A DNA stretch of 64,000 nucleotides, from NCBI GenBank assembly GCA_022414725.1, contig CM039462.1:129587113-129651112 (forward strand), in the 5' to 3' direction. Position numbers and translations under genes: made by a program. Below, piece after piece: positions 31,916 to 43,735 of this stretch; position 1 is the first letter of the stretch; each line of letters opens with the position of its first letter. The stretch is from Microglena sp. YARC (Eukaryota; Chlorophyta; Chlorophyceae; Chlamydomonadales; Chlamydomonadaceae). The notes below the pieces were generated by a model. It had not been told where the DNA came from and did no database searches. It saw nothing but the letters and a program-made list of their open reading frames with translations.

Positions 31916-32440
31916 CTTGTATAATGCCGCTTCGACCTTGGCCCACGCCACCTATTACTTTATCTGCTTTTCCTTACTGGGCAAGTGAAGGATAACATAA
32001 AGGGTCGCTGTTATATCTGGTAGATCTAAACACTCCCGTCCTGATCTTTGTGAGGCCAATCAGCGTCTCCTTCCGTGGGTCTGCCCAACCAGACACACGC
32101 ACACATCCAGTCACCCACACACATCCATTCAACCCCCCACACACATCCACCTCCCCAGGGAGAGTGGATGCTTATTTCTTCACCTTTGGCTTAACTCCCG
32201 ATCTCCTATCATTTGACTAATCCTTTGAGAATACCCAAGAAACCATTTATAATATAGGCACGATTTGGAAAAGCCGCACGGAGATAGATTGTCTCATCGC
32301 TCCTCATGCTAGGATTAAAAACATCTGGAGGGGCGTGGTGTTAAGGGGACCCTCCCATACGCCGCAGCTAGGGAAAGTCACCATATGCCAGGATATACAC
32401 TTTGGAACTGTATGTATGTATGGTATATGGTGGAGGCGCC
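31916..32440. other. Mostly unassigned DNA with a SINE-body remnant
   Basis: 32325-32375 (ggggcgtggtgttaagggg) resembles the SINE body end. 32080-32155 has cacacatcca repeats. No gene supported. Confidence 0.4.
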
Positions 32441-33349
32441 TGCTGTCGGTTATGATCAACACCAGGGATTTTTTCCCACCATATATAGTGTTTCTCGGTG
32501 CAGTTTGGGTTTGGCGCGATAGAAATCTGTTATTCGCTTCGCTGCAAATTAGCAGGAGAATATACACTTTGTATTCTACCATCCCCAATAGACTCTAGAA
32601 CAACATATAGTGTTTCCTGGTGCAGTTTAGGGCAGGTGGCGCATGATGTCGGTTATAATCAACACCAGGGATGTTTTTCCGCCATACATAGCGATCGCTA
32701 GTTTTGACCCCGTTTTAGCAAAATTCTCGCCATAAAAAGGAAAAACAAATGCCCTGAATGCTATGCCAAAGCTATAGAGGCACTAAAACGCTGTCCCTGG
32801 AGGAGGCCTAAAACCATTTAAGCTAGAAAAAAAAAACTTTTAGATTTGAAAAACAATCACTGATCAACACCACCGGGCTATGATCTTGGGCTACTACACT
32901 ACTTTTGTAATTCTACCATGCCCACTGGAATCAAATCAAAAATAAATAGTACGCCTTGTTAGGAGGCGTGAGGTTGACGGGGCAAGCCCGTTTGCTTTCA
33001 CTGGGGCCAACCACCAATGCCCACTGGACTGTTTTTAAACACATACAGTGTTTCTCGGTGCAGTTTTGGGCAGGAGGTGCCTGCTGTCGGTTATGATCAA
33101 CACCATATCAACACCACCGGGCCATGATCGGGCTACTACACTTTGTATTCTACCACGCCCCCTGGACTCTAAAAAAACATATAGTGTTTCTCGGTGCAGT
33201 TTAGGGCAACTACGACTCTGGTGTTTCTACCATTCGTATATCTGTTGGTTACCATCGACACCACAAGGATATGATCGGGCTACTACACTTCGTCTTCTCC
33301 CATGCCACCATGCCCACTGGAGCATACATAAAACATATAGTGTTAATAC
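32440..33349 (-). repeat. Intron 1 donor-side array (~150-bp units) and family C copy
   Basis: Five or so units with catatagtgtttctcggtgc, gtcggttatgatcaacacca, ccatgatcgggctactacac and ctaccatgcccactgga. The unit next to exon 1 reads aacatatagtgttaatac up to the donor, so units derive from the start of this intron. A family C element lies at 32688-32860. Confidence 0.7.
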
Positions 33350-33475
33350 CATTCGTACGACAGCATCCTTGATAGGGCAGAGCAGCTCGCATATAGCCAC
33401 TCCCAACTCCACGGGGACAGAATCCGCAAAGGGCACCGAGTCGTCGCAAGTAGTGCTACTACTAGATGGATCCAT
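33350..33475 (-). CDS. Ankyrin/coiled-coil gene, exon 1 (start)
   Basis: Minus strand ATG at 33475, 126 bases, 42 codons, ending ATG|gtatta in phase 0. It encodes MDPSSSSTTCDDSVPFADSV, then PVELGVAICELLCPIKDAVV and RM. A Ser/Thr-rich acidic start is followed by a likely helix, with no signal peptide. Joined exons (126+408+132+99+75) give 279 residues plus stop. The start is chosen because the upstream frame runs into the duplicated leader region. The long first intron could hide another small exon. Confidence 0.65.
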
Positions 33476-33840
33476 GCTAAAACTTGCTTTGTGCGTTGAC
33501 CTGCGTGGACAAGAGGTTCCAAAAGGTTTATTTTTTAAAGTTGTGAAAGGACTGTCATCCCGGACTGATGTACTCAAACGACAAGCTAGCCAGAACCGTG
33601 AATTTGTTTTAGATTGCTCCATAGTTTTCCATCTTGACACCTACGAGTGCGCCTACTCTATTGTAGGATTGGTAACGCCAAGTAGTACTACCGGTACTAG
33701 TATATGGTCTAGTACTAGTATATGGATCCATGCTAAAACTTGCTTTGTGCGGTGACCAGCGTGGACAAGCGGTTCCAAATAAGCTGACTGGTGTACTCAA
33801 ACGACAAGTTTGCAAAACGTGAATTTGTTTTAGATGCTCT
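33476..33840 (-). promoter_or_regulatory. Leader/promoter region of the ankyrin gene, duplicated
   Basis: Sequence upstream of the minus-strand start (atgctaaaacttgctttgtg, gtactcaaacgacaag, cgtgaatttgttttagat) is repeated at about 33730-33835 with a shorter middle, so the start codon and its leader occur twice. No core promoter element could be fixed. Confidence 0.45.
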
Positions 33841-33884
33841 TGCCTAGATGATGATTTGATTATATATGTACCATTAAATGATCA

Positions 33885-34010
33885 GTGTAGCACGAACTCA
33901 GGGCCCCGTTAGTAAAACGACAGTTGGGGTTCAGATCATCCCAATGATTTTTCTTTTGAAGCCTTCCTATCAACGGTTGGGCAAGTCCCATGTAGCCTAC
34001 CTGACCTACC
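33885..34010 (-). mobile_element. Dispersed repeat family B, minus orientation
   Basis: gtagcacgaactcagggccc .. gtaaaacgacagttgggg .. caacggttgggcaagtccc matches the reverse complement of 11741-11890. Confidence 0.5.
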
Positions 34011-34084
34011 CCGAGACTGATAACACATTGTATGTACAAGCCCTGTAAGTACAATGAATCCATGAAACTTGGTGATAACACACT

Positions 34085-34290
34085 GTTTTTTTCCTCTTTC
34101 GGCTACCAGCAAAGCTTCTAGACAGCTCCCTGAGATCCCACTTGGCCAACCCAAAGATTCCAGTAGCGACTGGAAAGCTGACGGTATCAGCCTTCTAGAT
34201 GATTAGCTTGGCTTAAGGTTTGACATGAAGAGATCCCCAAGGAGCCTGCCTTTAGAAGCTGTGCTCGTAGCTGAAAATAAAAACTATGGT
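34085..34290. mobile_element. MITE-like palindrome, family E, copy 1
   Basis: Left end ctttcggctaccagcaaagc + ttctagacagctccc, right end tttagaagctgtgctcgtagc + tgaaaataaaaactatgg, roughly inverted. Same layout as 36316-36525 and 46542-46746. Confidence 0.5.
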
Positions 34291-35064
34291 AATCTTAACC
34301 AAGCAGACATTATGTATTCCACGGTATTACTAATGTATTACTTATGTATGACTTGTTAACTTGGTTATGCCAGGTGATATTCAGCTATATAGTATATATA
34401 TTGTATATATATATATATTTATGATACTATAATATAATATATATATATCTTGTATATATATATATATAGTAGTTAAGCATTAGATTATTAGGATCAGACT
34501 TGGAACTTTTAAATACTGAATAACAAGTATGAGATTAAATACACAGCAAGACTACCTTATAGAGATCAGAAGTTGAATGTTTAAATAAATAAATACTGAA
34601 TAGACAAGGATTACTATTAAATACATAGCAAGAGACCTTGTCGAGATCCGATTTGAATCTTTCATCTGCTAGGAGTGCCTCTCGTTCTAGGTAAACTTTG
34701 CGAGTGATGTGCTATGGTTGGTGGTTGATGCAGGAAGAGTGGTAGAAGATGAAATGCATTTCATGCCATAATTTCCTTCATACATTTATTTTTGGGCGAA
34801 ACCGAGAATTGAACCTGAGTTTGTTTTTGTTTTGGCAGGAAGCTGGTTATGAATCCGGATCTTTTAAGGATGGAAATATATTATAACAGTTTTTTTTTAA
34901 TTATACGCGAACTGCAAAATTAAATTATCACTGTAGCTGAAATATGTAGCTTAATTATCTACGACGTAGGTGACCTGCAATCGCAAAAATAAATCATGTA
35001 CTGCAGCTGTATTATGTAGCTGAATTATCTACGTTGTAGGTGATCTGCAATTGCAAAATCAAAC
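34291..35064. repeat. AT-rich DNA with TA tracts and short direct repeats
   Basis: (TA)n at 34382-34470. A ~75-bp direct repeat at 34492-34655 (aaatactgaatanacaag, aaatacanagcaaga). A ~75-bp repeat at 34905-35065 (gtagctgaattatctacgnn, gtaggtgatctgcaat). No gene seen. Confidence 0.55.
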
Positions 35065-35170
35065 CATCACTGTAGCACGAACGTAGGGCACCTGTCGGTA
35101 ATCGATTGTTTGGGTTTCATTTCATCGGTGCATTTTCTTTTTCGGCCCCTCCTGATATCATGGTTTGGGA
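35065..35170 (-). mobile_element. Family B fragment, minus orientation
   Basis: gtagcacgaacgtagggcac, taatcgattgtttgggtttc and ggtttgggaaagc match the minus version of family B. It is adjacent to a family F copy. Confidence 0.45.
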
Positions 35171-35213
35171 AAGCGGCTATTTGCTTACCGTTTGTACGCC
35201 AATTTATGCCATT

Positions 35214-35392
35214 TCAGGGGATGAATTTTGAAGCACACTTTGTACTCGGACTTGGTTCTGCGAATCTCAGGCAATTATCGAGAAATTCTCGGCGAGAATT
35301 TCTCAGATTTCCAGGCAAATTCCTCGTTTTCATTTACGAAGTCCGGGGTTCTCAGAAAACCTTGATTCGCTTTGATCCCAAATCATCCGCTG
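35214..35392. mobile_element. MITE-like palindrome, family F, copy 2
   Basis: Starts caggggatgaattttgaagc, ends gatcccaaatcatccgctg. An inner inverted motif agaaattctcggcgagaatttct lies at 35279-35301. Related to 24355-24530. Confidence 0.5.
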
Positions 35393-35399
35393 ATTGCTA

Positions 35400-36310
35400 T
35401 AAGTGACTCCGTCCGGGATTTCAAACATAATCCTTTGCAAGATTTCTAGAGAACACTGCGCAGCCGGTGTCGTTCAATAATAAACGCATATCCCGAGAGG
35501 GGGGCGGTGCAGCCTGTATAGTTCAACAGAATCTATGGCTAGCGTAGGGAGATGCCACCCTTGCAGCGCAATTTCCTCCTTAAAGATTTAATACTAAACT
35601 GGACAGTAAAAACAAGAGGGTGGGGTCGGGGTGAGGGAAATGCTTGAGAAATGGAGTCGGATTGCGGTACTCAATCGCTCCTTGTCTGCGTGCCTCATAC
35701 CACGCATCTGATATTTCATTTCTTTGTTTTTCTCCTAGATCCTGCTGGACTGATAAGCCAGGCAAGCAAGAACCATTCTGCGGGGGGATTGTCCGCACCC
35801 AAGGCTAATTATTTTGGCTACACCGTCTCCTACTGGCCATGCTGACATTATTTGCAAGGAGCTGGAAAGGCAGGCTCATTTGTATTCAAATCTCCATTGG
35901 TAGCCTCGCTTCAAGGGGTAAGAGCTAAAAAGAAACTGCGAGAATAGCATAATCCTGAAGCTATTTGCCACTTGACAATGAATAATACTATGACGCCTTT
36001 TCTGCGCAAATTTACAACTCCTACGGGGACTAATAGCAATGCCACAGGCGCCCTGCAACGGCGAAGGTGTTGTTGGTTATGTCGGGGGCCCGGTGATAGG
36101 TAATTGTCCACCCTGGAGTTTCCTGAAGTGAGGATGAATCTGAACTGGATGACGATACGCTCTCCTCGGCTATCGCCGAACGGGATTTAAATGCACTGTG
36201 ACCTGGCCGCTGGTGAAACAACTAACAAATTTGTGGAAAGTGGCAGGTGGATACAAAAGATTGCGCAGTCGAAAACGAATTCAGCCGTAGAGGGATGATC
36301 GATTCAGCGC
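35400..36310. other. Unique DNA, possible exon near 35741
   Basis: A ttctcctag acceptor at 35731-35739 is followed by an open stretch reading DPAGLISQASKNHSAGGLSA to a stop at 35844. The composition looks protein-like but there is no partner exon, so it is not called as a gene. The rest lacks structure. Confidence 0.25.
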
Positions 36311-36315
36311 TCACA

Positions 36316-36525
36316 GTTTGCTTTCTTTCAGCTTACGAGGCAGCAGCTTCTCGGCAGGCTCCTGGCCAGTTCACAGCGGATAAGCACAAGATGGGTTTTG
36401 ACAGTTTCTGGACAGTGGATTCTGTAGCTTCCAGACACACAAGGTTGCGTCAGCTTTTGGCTGAATAGACAGTCAGGGGAGCTGACTAGAAGCTGGTGGG
36501 CTTGTAGCTGAAAAGAAAAACAGCT
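36316..36525. mobile_element. MITE-like palindrome, family E, copy 3
   Basis: Left ctttctttcagcttacgagg + cagcagcttctcggcaggctcc, right ggagctgactagaagctggt + gggcttgtagctgaaaag, inverted to each other. An apparent exon inside (36332-36468) is explained by the element. Confidence 0.55.
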
Positions 36526-36589
36526 GATTAGTCAATATATAATAAGATTTTGGAAATAAAGAAAGAAAGAACGGCCGTTTGGGAATGGC

Positions 36590-37190
36590 TTTCATACCTA
36601 TCCCACTCTTCGGAGCGGTGGTACCTGCAACGGCAGTACTCAGTTACCGCACATAGAGATAATAAAAGATAAGATATTAAAGAAGACAGAACATAAGATA
36701 ATAAGAAACAAGCTTACAAGGTTAAATCGAGGATAGGTACGTGGCGGGTGAGGGGGCGTTCTAAACGACGACGGGTAACAACTATGGAGTGTGTGGACGA
36801 GGACAGCAATGAACATGGAGTGAGCGGAAGGAGATAATGGAGGTTTGTGGGGGGGAACACGCTTATGGTGTCCTTAACTCACGGTCCTGTGAGTCGGTTC
36901 CTTACACGGATTGTTTACAATTTTTCAATTTCAATTTCAATTTGGGGAGGAAGGCCTAGAGTACTAGAGTGGTGTCGCTTGAGGTAAATTGGTCCGGCTT
37001 CGCAGCCGGAGGGGTGGGTTGGAAGGTAGGGTTTCTGGGGGTCTGTCAGACTGTGAGACTGTAGATAATGAGAAGCGTCCGGTGTGTCGACGCTCACTCT
37101 CCATGGCCTTCAGCTTCGAAGGTATCGGTCGGGAATAGGAGGGAGGTACGGTCAGGGAGGAGGGTTGTGGTATTCGTATTCTGATCGGTA
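36590..37190. repeat. Left arm of a large inverted repeat
   Basis: 36722-36785 (aggataggtacgtggcgggt, ttctaaacgacgacgggtaa) returns inverted at 43737-43795. 36950-37160 (ggggtctgtcagactgtgag, cttcgaaggtatcggtcggg) returns inverted at 41380-41610. Minus-strand text in this arm reads GCEAGPIYLKRHHSSTLG; the other arm reads GCKTDNFFKRHHSSDS in plus. It may be a transposon end or an inverted duplication. Confidence 0.6.
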
Positions 37191-37540
37191 GCAGTGTTGG
37201 TTGGTAGCATGTTATCTTGCCTGGTGGGCGGGTGGGGGGAGGGCTGCGGGGTACAGTATTTCATGGAACTCATTGGGGACCAGGGCGCCCCCGGGCGCCG
37301 CCCCCGTGCCACTGCTTGGCACTTTGCCTGCGACGCATCTTTGGCACTTTGACTGCTGCTTTGGCTTGCTGACGAGCCCACACCCGAATCTCATCTTGTG
37401 CTAGAATGGCGATACAAGCGTCATCGCAGTCCAGGGTTGCCATACGCTAGTAGCTGTCGGAGCACGCAGCGCTGCTCGCTGCTCAGTACTGAGGTCGCTT
37501 ATCCCAGCAGACTACCGCTAGGTGAATATATGCATATCCA
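37191..37540. other. Inner segment between arms, unassigned
   Basis: Non-repetitive, GC-rich (gggcgcccccgggcgccgcc at 37286). A minus frame of 95 codons (37381-37094) is Ser/Gln/Pro-rich (SASQSSSQSAKDASQAKCQA) and could be element-encoded. No family recognised. Confidence 0.3.
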
Positions 37541-38152
37541 CCATCCCCACCCCAGCCCCCACCCCCACCCCACCACACACACCTACACACCTGCACACCT
37601 ATACACACGAAACTACCACAATACCTACGACAACACACAGTACACACACACACAGCACACACACAACAACACACAACAACACAAACTAACCTACACCTAC
37701 ACCTACACACACACACACACCGTACACCTACACCTACACAACACACACACAAACACACGCACATCCTCCCCCCCTTCCCCCCCCCCCCCCCCCCCCCCCC
37801 CGCACACCACCCCACCCATTTCGCACCCACACCCACAACCTCATTTCCCACCCCACCCCACCCACCCCACCCCACACCACCCACCACAACACACCAACAC
37901 ACACCTCCACCTCCACCGTCCACTCACACACACGCACGTATCCCCCCCCACCCCCCACCCCCCACCCACCCCACCCCACCCAATGCACCAACACACACTC
38001 ATTCCCCCCCCCACCCCCACCACCCCCACACACACACCACACACACCCCACACTCCACTCCACTCCACCGTCACCTCCACACACACGCGGGACCGGGACG
38101 CATCCCCCCCCCCCTCCCCTCCCCCCACGCCCCCGCACCAACACCCAAACCC

Positions 38153-38183
<31 letters not shown>

Positions 38184-38280
38184 CACACACACACACACAC
38201 AAAACACACACACACTCCCCCCCCCCGCACCCACCACCACCACCACACCACCAACACACACCACACATCTCCCCCCCACT
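37541..38280. repeat. CA/CCCA microsatellite block with poly-C
   Basis: CACACA and CCCACC repeats with C runs (about 28 C at 37775-37801). Frames across it are shadows. Confidence 0.85.
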
Positions 38281-38778
38281 CCCCACACCACCATCCATCA
38301 ACCTATAGAACACTCAACCAAACCAAACAAACCAAACCAAAGCCCAAACCCCCAACCATAACCAAACCAAACCAACCAAACCAAACAAATGCCCAAACCA
38401 AACCAACGCCAAACAAACAACCTAAAAAACAAACCACTTCAAACAAACCAAATCAGACCACCTAAAACCAATCCAAACCACTTCAAACAAACCAAAACCA
38501 GACCACTTAAAACAAAACCAAACCAACCACTTCAAACAAAACCAAACCAAACCACTTCAAACCAACCAAACCAAACCACTTCAAACAAACCAAACCAAAC
38601 CACTTCAAACAAACCAAACCAAACCACTTCAAACAAACCAAACCAGACCACCTAAACCAAACCAAACCACTTTAAAACAAACCAAACCATGGACCACTTC
38701 AAACAAATCAAACCAAACCCACTTCACACCAACCCAACCCAGACCACATTCAACCAAACCAAAACCCCACTCCTCCAG
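38281..38778 (+). repeat. AAACC repeat array, acceptor side of the next exon
   Basis: Units of accaaaccaaaccacttcaa + acaaacc, with gaccac variants close to the acceptor (ccccactcctccag, 38778). Confidence 0.75.
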
Positions 38779-38934
38779 GGACCAGCCACCGAGCGTTCGC
38801 TAAGCCCCCAGTGCTGTTGCGGAAGACTCTTCTCTTCCCCAACCAGAAGAGTGAGGCTAGCAGCTGGGAGTCCGCTGGACGGATGAAGGAGTGTCTAGAG
38901 GAGTGACTCAGATCATCCCAGTGGGTGAGCGCTG
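38779..38934 (+). CDS. Possible exon, one-base frame defect
   Basis: Between ctcctccag and GTGG|gtgagc. One frame (from ACC at 38781) reads TSHRAFAKPPVLLRKTLLFP then NQKSEASSWESAGRMKECLE, and meets TGA near 38912. Two downstream copies of its end (agaagtgactcagacatccc at about 39078, with donor) suggest a missing base at that point. With it the frame would stay open to the donor. Two donor-side copies follow, as for the proven exons. It may belong to the S1-module gene downstream, but phase with 44138 does not match directly. Confidence 0.35.
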
Positions 38935-39490
38935 CCACAAACAACTCCACCCCCAAACAAACACACACACCCATACCCACACACCCACACACAGTACCCA
39001 CCCACCCACCCCCACCCCCACCCACACCCCCACCCACACCACCCACACCACCCACCCACTCATGCATTTTCATCTATGAGAAGTGACTCAGACATCCCAG
39101 TCGGGTGAGCGCTGCCACAAACACTCCACCCCCAAAATACGCACACACCCATACCTCCACACCCACACTCGTACCCACCCACCCACCCACCCGCCCACCC
39201 CACCCACCCCCACCCCCACCCCCACCCACCCACCCACTCATGCATTTTCATCTAGAGAAGGGACTCAGACATACTAGTGGGTGAGCACTGCCACAGTACT
39301 CCTCCCCCAAAACACACACACGACACACACCACACAAATCCCCCCCCCCACCACCGACCCACCAACACCCCACCCACCCACCCACCCACCCACGCATCCC
39401 CACCCACCCACGCACCAACACACGCACGCACCCCCACCCACCCCCACACCCACCCACCCACTCATGCATTTGCAAATTTGCATCTGCAAA
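38935..39490 (+). repeat. Donor-side copies with CCCA repeats
   Basis: Copies of gaagtgactcagacatccca + gtngggtgagcgctgccaca at 39079-39118 and 39252-39294, separated by (CCCA)n/(CA)n. Small indels between copies. Confidence 0.75.
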
Positions 39491-39700
39491 ATTTGCCTGC
39501 CCCCCACCCCCCCCTAAATTCCATCCTTACTTTGGGCTGTCGGCAAATATGCATGCGACAATTTTTCCTAACACTACACTTCAATAGAGGTTTACATAAT
39601 GCGCATTGAGACTATTTAATCTCTATCTTCAAAAAATACTATCAACAATTTAATCTGAAGTCGCTGTACAATATCAACGAGTTCCTGCACTCATGTACAT
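39491..39700. other. Short unassigned stretch
   Basis: Non-repetitive, AT-richer than its surroundings. No coding or element signal recognised. Confidence 0.35.
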
Positions 39701-41400
39701 TTGCCTGGTTTCCCCCCACCCTAGGGACTGGCCTAGTGACTCTGACACACCCGACAGCTGCCATTATCTACAGTCTATAGCCCCCCCTGACACACACCGG
39801 GACAGCTGTCATTATCTACAGTCTATAGCCCCCCCTGACACACCCGACAGCTGTCATTATCTACAGTCTATAGCCCCCCTGACCACACCCGACAGCTGTT
39901 CATTATCTACAGTCTATAGCCCCCCCTGACACAACCCGACAGCTGTCATTATCTACAGTCTATAGCCCCCCCTGACACACCCGACAGCTGTTCATTATCT
40001 ACAGTCTATAGCCCCCCCTGACACACCCGACAGCTGTCATTATCTACAGTCTATAGCCCCCCTGACACACCCGACAGCTGTCATTATCTACAGTCTATAG
40101 CCCCCCCTGACACACCCGACAGCTGTCATTATCTACAGTCTATAGCCCCCCCTGACCACACCCGACAGCTGTCATTATCTACAGTCTATAGCCCCCCCTG
40201 ACACACCCGACAGCTGTCATTATCTACAGTCTATAGCCCCCCCTGACACACCCGACAGCTGCCATTATCTACAGTCTATAGCCCCCCCTGACACACCCGA
40301 CAGCTGTCATTATCTTTACATCTATAGCCCCCCCCCTGACACACACCCGACAGCCTGTCATTATCTACAGTCTATAGCCCACCCCTGACACCACCCGACA
40401 AGCTGCTGTCATTATCTACAGTCTATAGCCCCCCCTGACACACCCGGACAGCTGTCATTATCTACAGTCTATAGCCCCCCCTGACAACACCCGACAGCTG
40501 TTCATTATCTACATTCTATAGCCCCCCCTGACCACACCCGACAGCTGTCATTATCTACAGTCTATAGCCCCCCTGACACACCCGACAGCTGTCATATCTA
40601 CAGTCTATAGCCCCCCCTGGACACACCGACAGCTGTCATTATCTACAGTCTATAGCCCCCCCTGACACACCGACAGCTGTCATTATCTACAGTCTATAGC
40701 CCCCCCTGACACACCCGACAGCTGTCATTATCTACAGTCTATAGCCCCCCCTGACACACCCGACAGCTGTCATTTATCTACAGTCTATAGCCCCCCCCTG
40801 ACACACCCGACAGCTGTCATTATCTACAGTCTATAGCCCCCCCTAGACACACCCGACAGCTGTCATTATCTACAGTCTATAAGCCCCCCCTGACACACCC
40901 GACAGCTGTCATTATCTACAGTCTATAGCCCCCCTGACACACCCGACAGCTGTCATTATCATACAGTCTATAGACCCCCCCTGACACACCCGACAGCTGT
41001 CATTATCTACAGTCTATAGCCCCCCTGACACACCCGACAGCTGTCATTATCTACAGTCTATAGCCCCCCCTGAACCACACCCGACAGCTGCTCATTATCT
41101 ACAGTCTATAGCCCCCCTGACACACCGACAGCTGCCATTATCTACAGTCTATAGACCACCCCCTGACAGTCACCCTACAGCTGTCATTATCTACAGTCTA
41201 TAGCCCCCCTGACACGGCCCGACAGGGGGACACACCCGACAGCGGGCTTGTCATTATCTACAGTCTACAGCCCCCCCTGACACACCCGACAGCTGTCATT
41301 ATCTACAGTCTATAGCCCCCCTGACACACCCGACAGCTGTCATTATCTACAGTCTCGCAGTCTATAGCCCCCCCTGAAACCCTACCCTCCTCCCTGACCG
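39701..41400. repeat. ~46-bp minisatellite (about 36 units)
   Basis: Unit cctgacacacccgacagctg + tcattatctacagtctatag + cccccc. The unit derives from the right arm (41455-41510) and matches inverted 37035-37095 of the left arm. Many units carry single-base indels. Confidence 0.9.
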
Positions 41401-41640
41401 TCCTCCCTCTTATTCCCGACCGATACCTTCGAAGCTGAAGGATGGAGGTGAGCCGTCTGACACACCCGACAGCTGTCATTATCTACAGTCTCACAGTCTG
41501 CATCCCCCCAGAAACCCTACCCTCCTACCCAACCCCTCGCGGCTGCAAAACCGACAATTTCTTCAAGCGACACCACTCTAGTGACTCTAGCCTAGTAGGC
41601 CTCCCCTCCCAACCTCCATTCTCTCCTTCCACGCGCCCAC
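41401..41640. repeat. Right arm of the large inverted repeat, inner part
   Basis: Reverse complement of about 36940-37160: ccgaccgataccttcgaagc and aagcgacaccactctagtga. Identity is imperfect but continuous. Confidence 0.65.
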
Positions 41641-43735
41641 TCCATTTTTGTTCATGTCCACTGTCCACGTCGCCCACTCCATGTTCATGCTGTCCACGTC
41701 GCCCACTCCATGTTCATGCTGTCCACGTCGCCCACTCCATGTTCTGCTGTTCCCCACGTACGCCCACTCCATCGCCCATCCATGCTGTCCACGTCGCCCA
41801 CTCCATGTTCATGCTGTCCACGTCGCCCACTCATGTTCATGCTTCCACGTCGCCCACTCCATGTTCATGCTGTCCACGTCGCCCACTCCATGTTCCATGC
41901 TGTCCACGTCGCCCACTCCCATGTTCATGCTGTCCACGTCGCCCACTCCATGTTCATGCTGTCCACGTCGTCGCCCACTCCATGTTCATGCTGTCCCACG
42001 TCCGCCCACTCCATGTTCATGCTGTCCACGTCGCCCACTCCATGTTCATGCTGTCCACGTCGCCCACTCCATGTTCATGCTGTCCACGTCGCCCACTCCA
42101 TGTTCATGCTGTCCACGTCGCCCACTCCATGTTCATGCTGTCCACGTCGCCCCACTCCATGCTCATGGCTGTCCACGTCGCCCACTCCCACTCCACGTGC
42201 GGGGCGGCCACGTTCATGCTGTCCACGTCGCCCACTCCATGCTGTGTCGGGCCCACTCATTTGCTGTCCACGTCGCCCACTCCATGTTCATGCTGTCCAC
42301 GTCGCCCACTCCATGTTCATGCTGTCCACGTCGCCCACTCCATGTTCATGCTGTCCACGTCGCCCACTCCATGTTCATGCTGTCCACGTCGCCCACTCCA
42401 TGTTCATGCTGTCCACGTCGCCCACTCCATGTCCATGCTGTCCACGTCGCCCCACGTACCACGTCGCCCACTCATGTTCATGCTGTCCACGTCGCCCCCC
42501 ACCCACTCCATAGTTCATAGCTGCTCCGCACACGTCGCCACACTCCATTGTTACATTGCTGTCCACGCTCGAACCTCCGAGACTCCATGTTCATTGCTGT
42601 CCACGTCCATACACTCCACTGCTGTCCACGTCGCCCACTCCATGTTCATGCTGTCCACGTCCACGCCCACTCCTATGTTCATGCTTGGTCCACGTCGCCC
42701 CACTCCCATTCATGCTGTCCATGCTGTCCACGTCGCCCAACTCTGTCCACGCCCCCTCTCCATGGTTCATTGCGCTTCCAACGATCGCCCACTCCAATGT
42801 CATCCGCTCCCTGTTCATTGCTGTCCACGTCGCCCACTCCATGTTCATGCTGTCCACGTCGCCCACTCCATGTTTGCATGCTGTCCACGTCGCCCACTCC
42901 ATGTTCATGCTGTCCACGTCGCCCACTCCATGTTCATGCGTCCACGTCGCCCACTCCATGTCATGGCTGTCCACGTCGCTCCCCACTCCATGTTCACTCC
43001 AGGTCGGTCATGCTGTCCACGTTCGCCCACTCCATGTTCATGCTGTCCACGTCGCCCCACTCCATGTTGCTGATCACTACGTCGCGCATGTTCCAGCTGT
43101 CCACATCGTCGTTCCAACTCCAGTTCCATGCTCATGCTGTCCCACGTCGCCCCACTCCATGTCCATGCTGTCCACGTCGCCACCCACTCCATGTTCATGC
43201 TGTCACACGTCGCACCACTCCCCATGTTCATGCTGTCCACGTCCCCAACTCCATGTTCATGCTGTTTCCACGTCGCCCACTCATGTTCATGTTCCATGTT
43301 CATGCTTTCCACGTCGCCCACTCCATGTCCATGCTGTCCACGTCGCCCCACTCCACGTGTCCCAGTCGGCCCACTCCATGTTCATTTGCTTCCACGTCGC
43401 CCACTCCATTGCATGTTCCACGCGGGCCAGCTGTTGCCGTCGCCCACTCCATGCTTCCACGTCGCGTTCGCCCAATGCTCCACGTCGCCACTCCATGCCC
43501 CACTCCATTGCTGTCCAGTGTTCCCATGCTCGCCCACGCCTCGCCCACTCCATGTTCATGTCCATGCTGTCCACGTCGCCCACATGCCATGTTCATGCTG
43601 TCCACGTCGCCCCACTCCATGTTCATGCTTGTCCACGTCGCCCACTCCATGTCCATGCTGTCCACGTCGCCCACTCCATGTTCATGCTGTCCACGTCGCC
43701 CACTCCATGTTCATGCTGTCCACGTCGCCCACTCC
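41641..43735. repeat. 29-bp satellite (about 65 units)
   Basis: Unit gtccacgtcgcccactccat + gttcatgct. It corresponds inverted to a single copy at 36798-36828 (gtggacgaggacagcaatga, acatggagtg) in the left arm. Frequent indels; long frames across it are shadows. Confidence 0.9.

Noticed and set aside
36332..36468. Exon-like stretch AYEAAASRQAPGQFTADKHK with ctttctttcag acceptor
   Set aside because: It lies inside a family E palindrome whose other copies show no frame; the acceptor is part of the inverted end.
37398..38465. Very long open frame (about 355 codons) rich in His, Pro and Thr
   Set aside because: It is a read-through of CA, CCCA and AAACC microsatellites; composition follows the repeat and the opposite strand is equally open.
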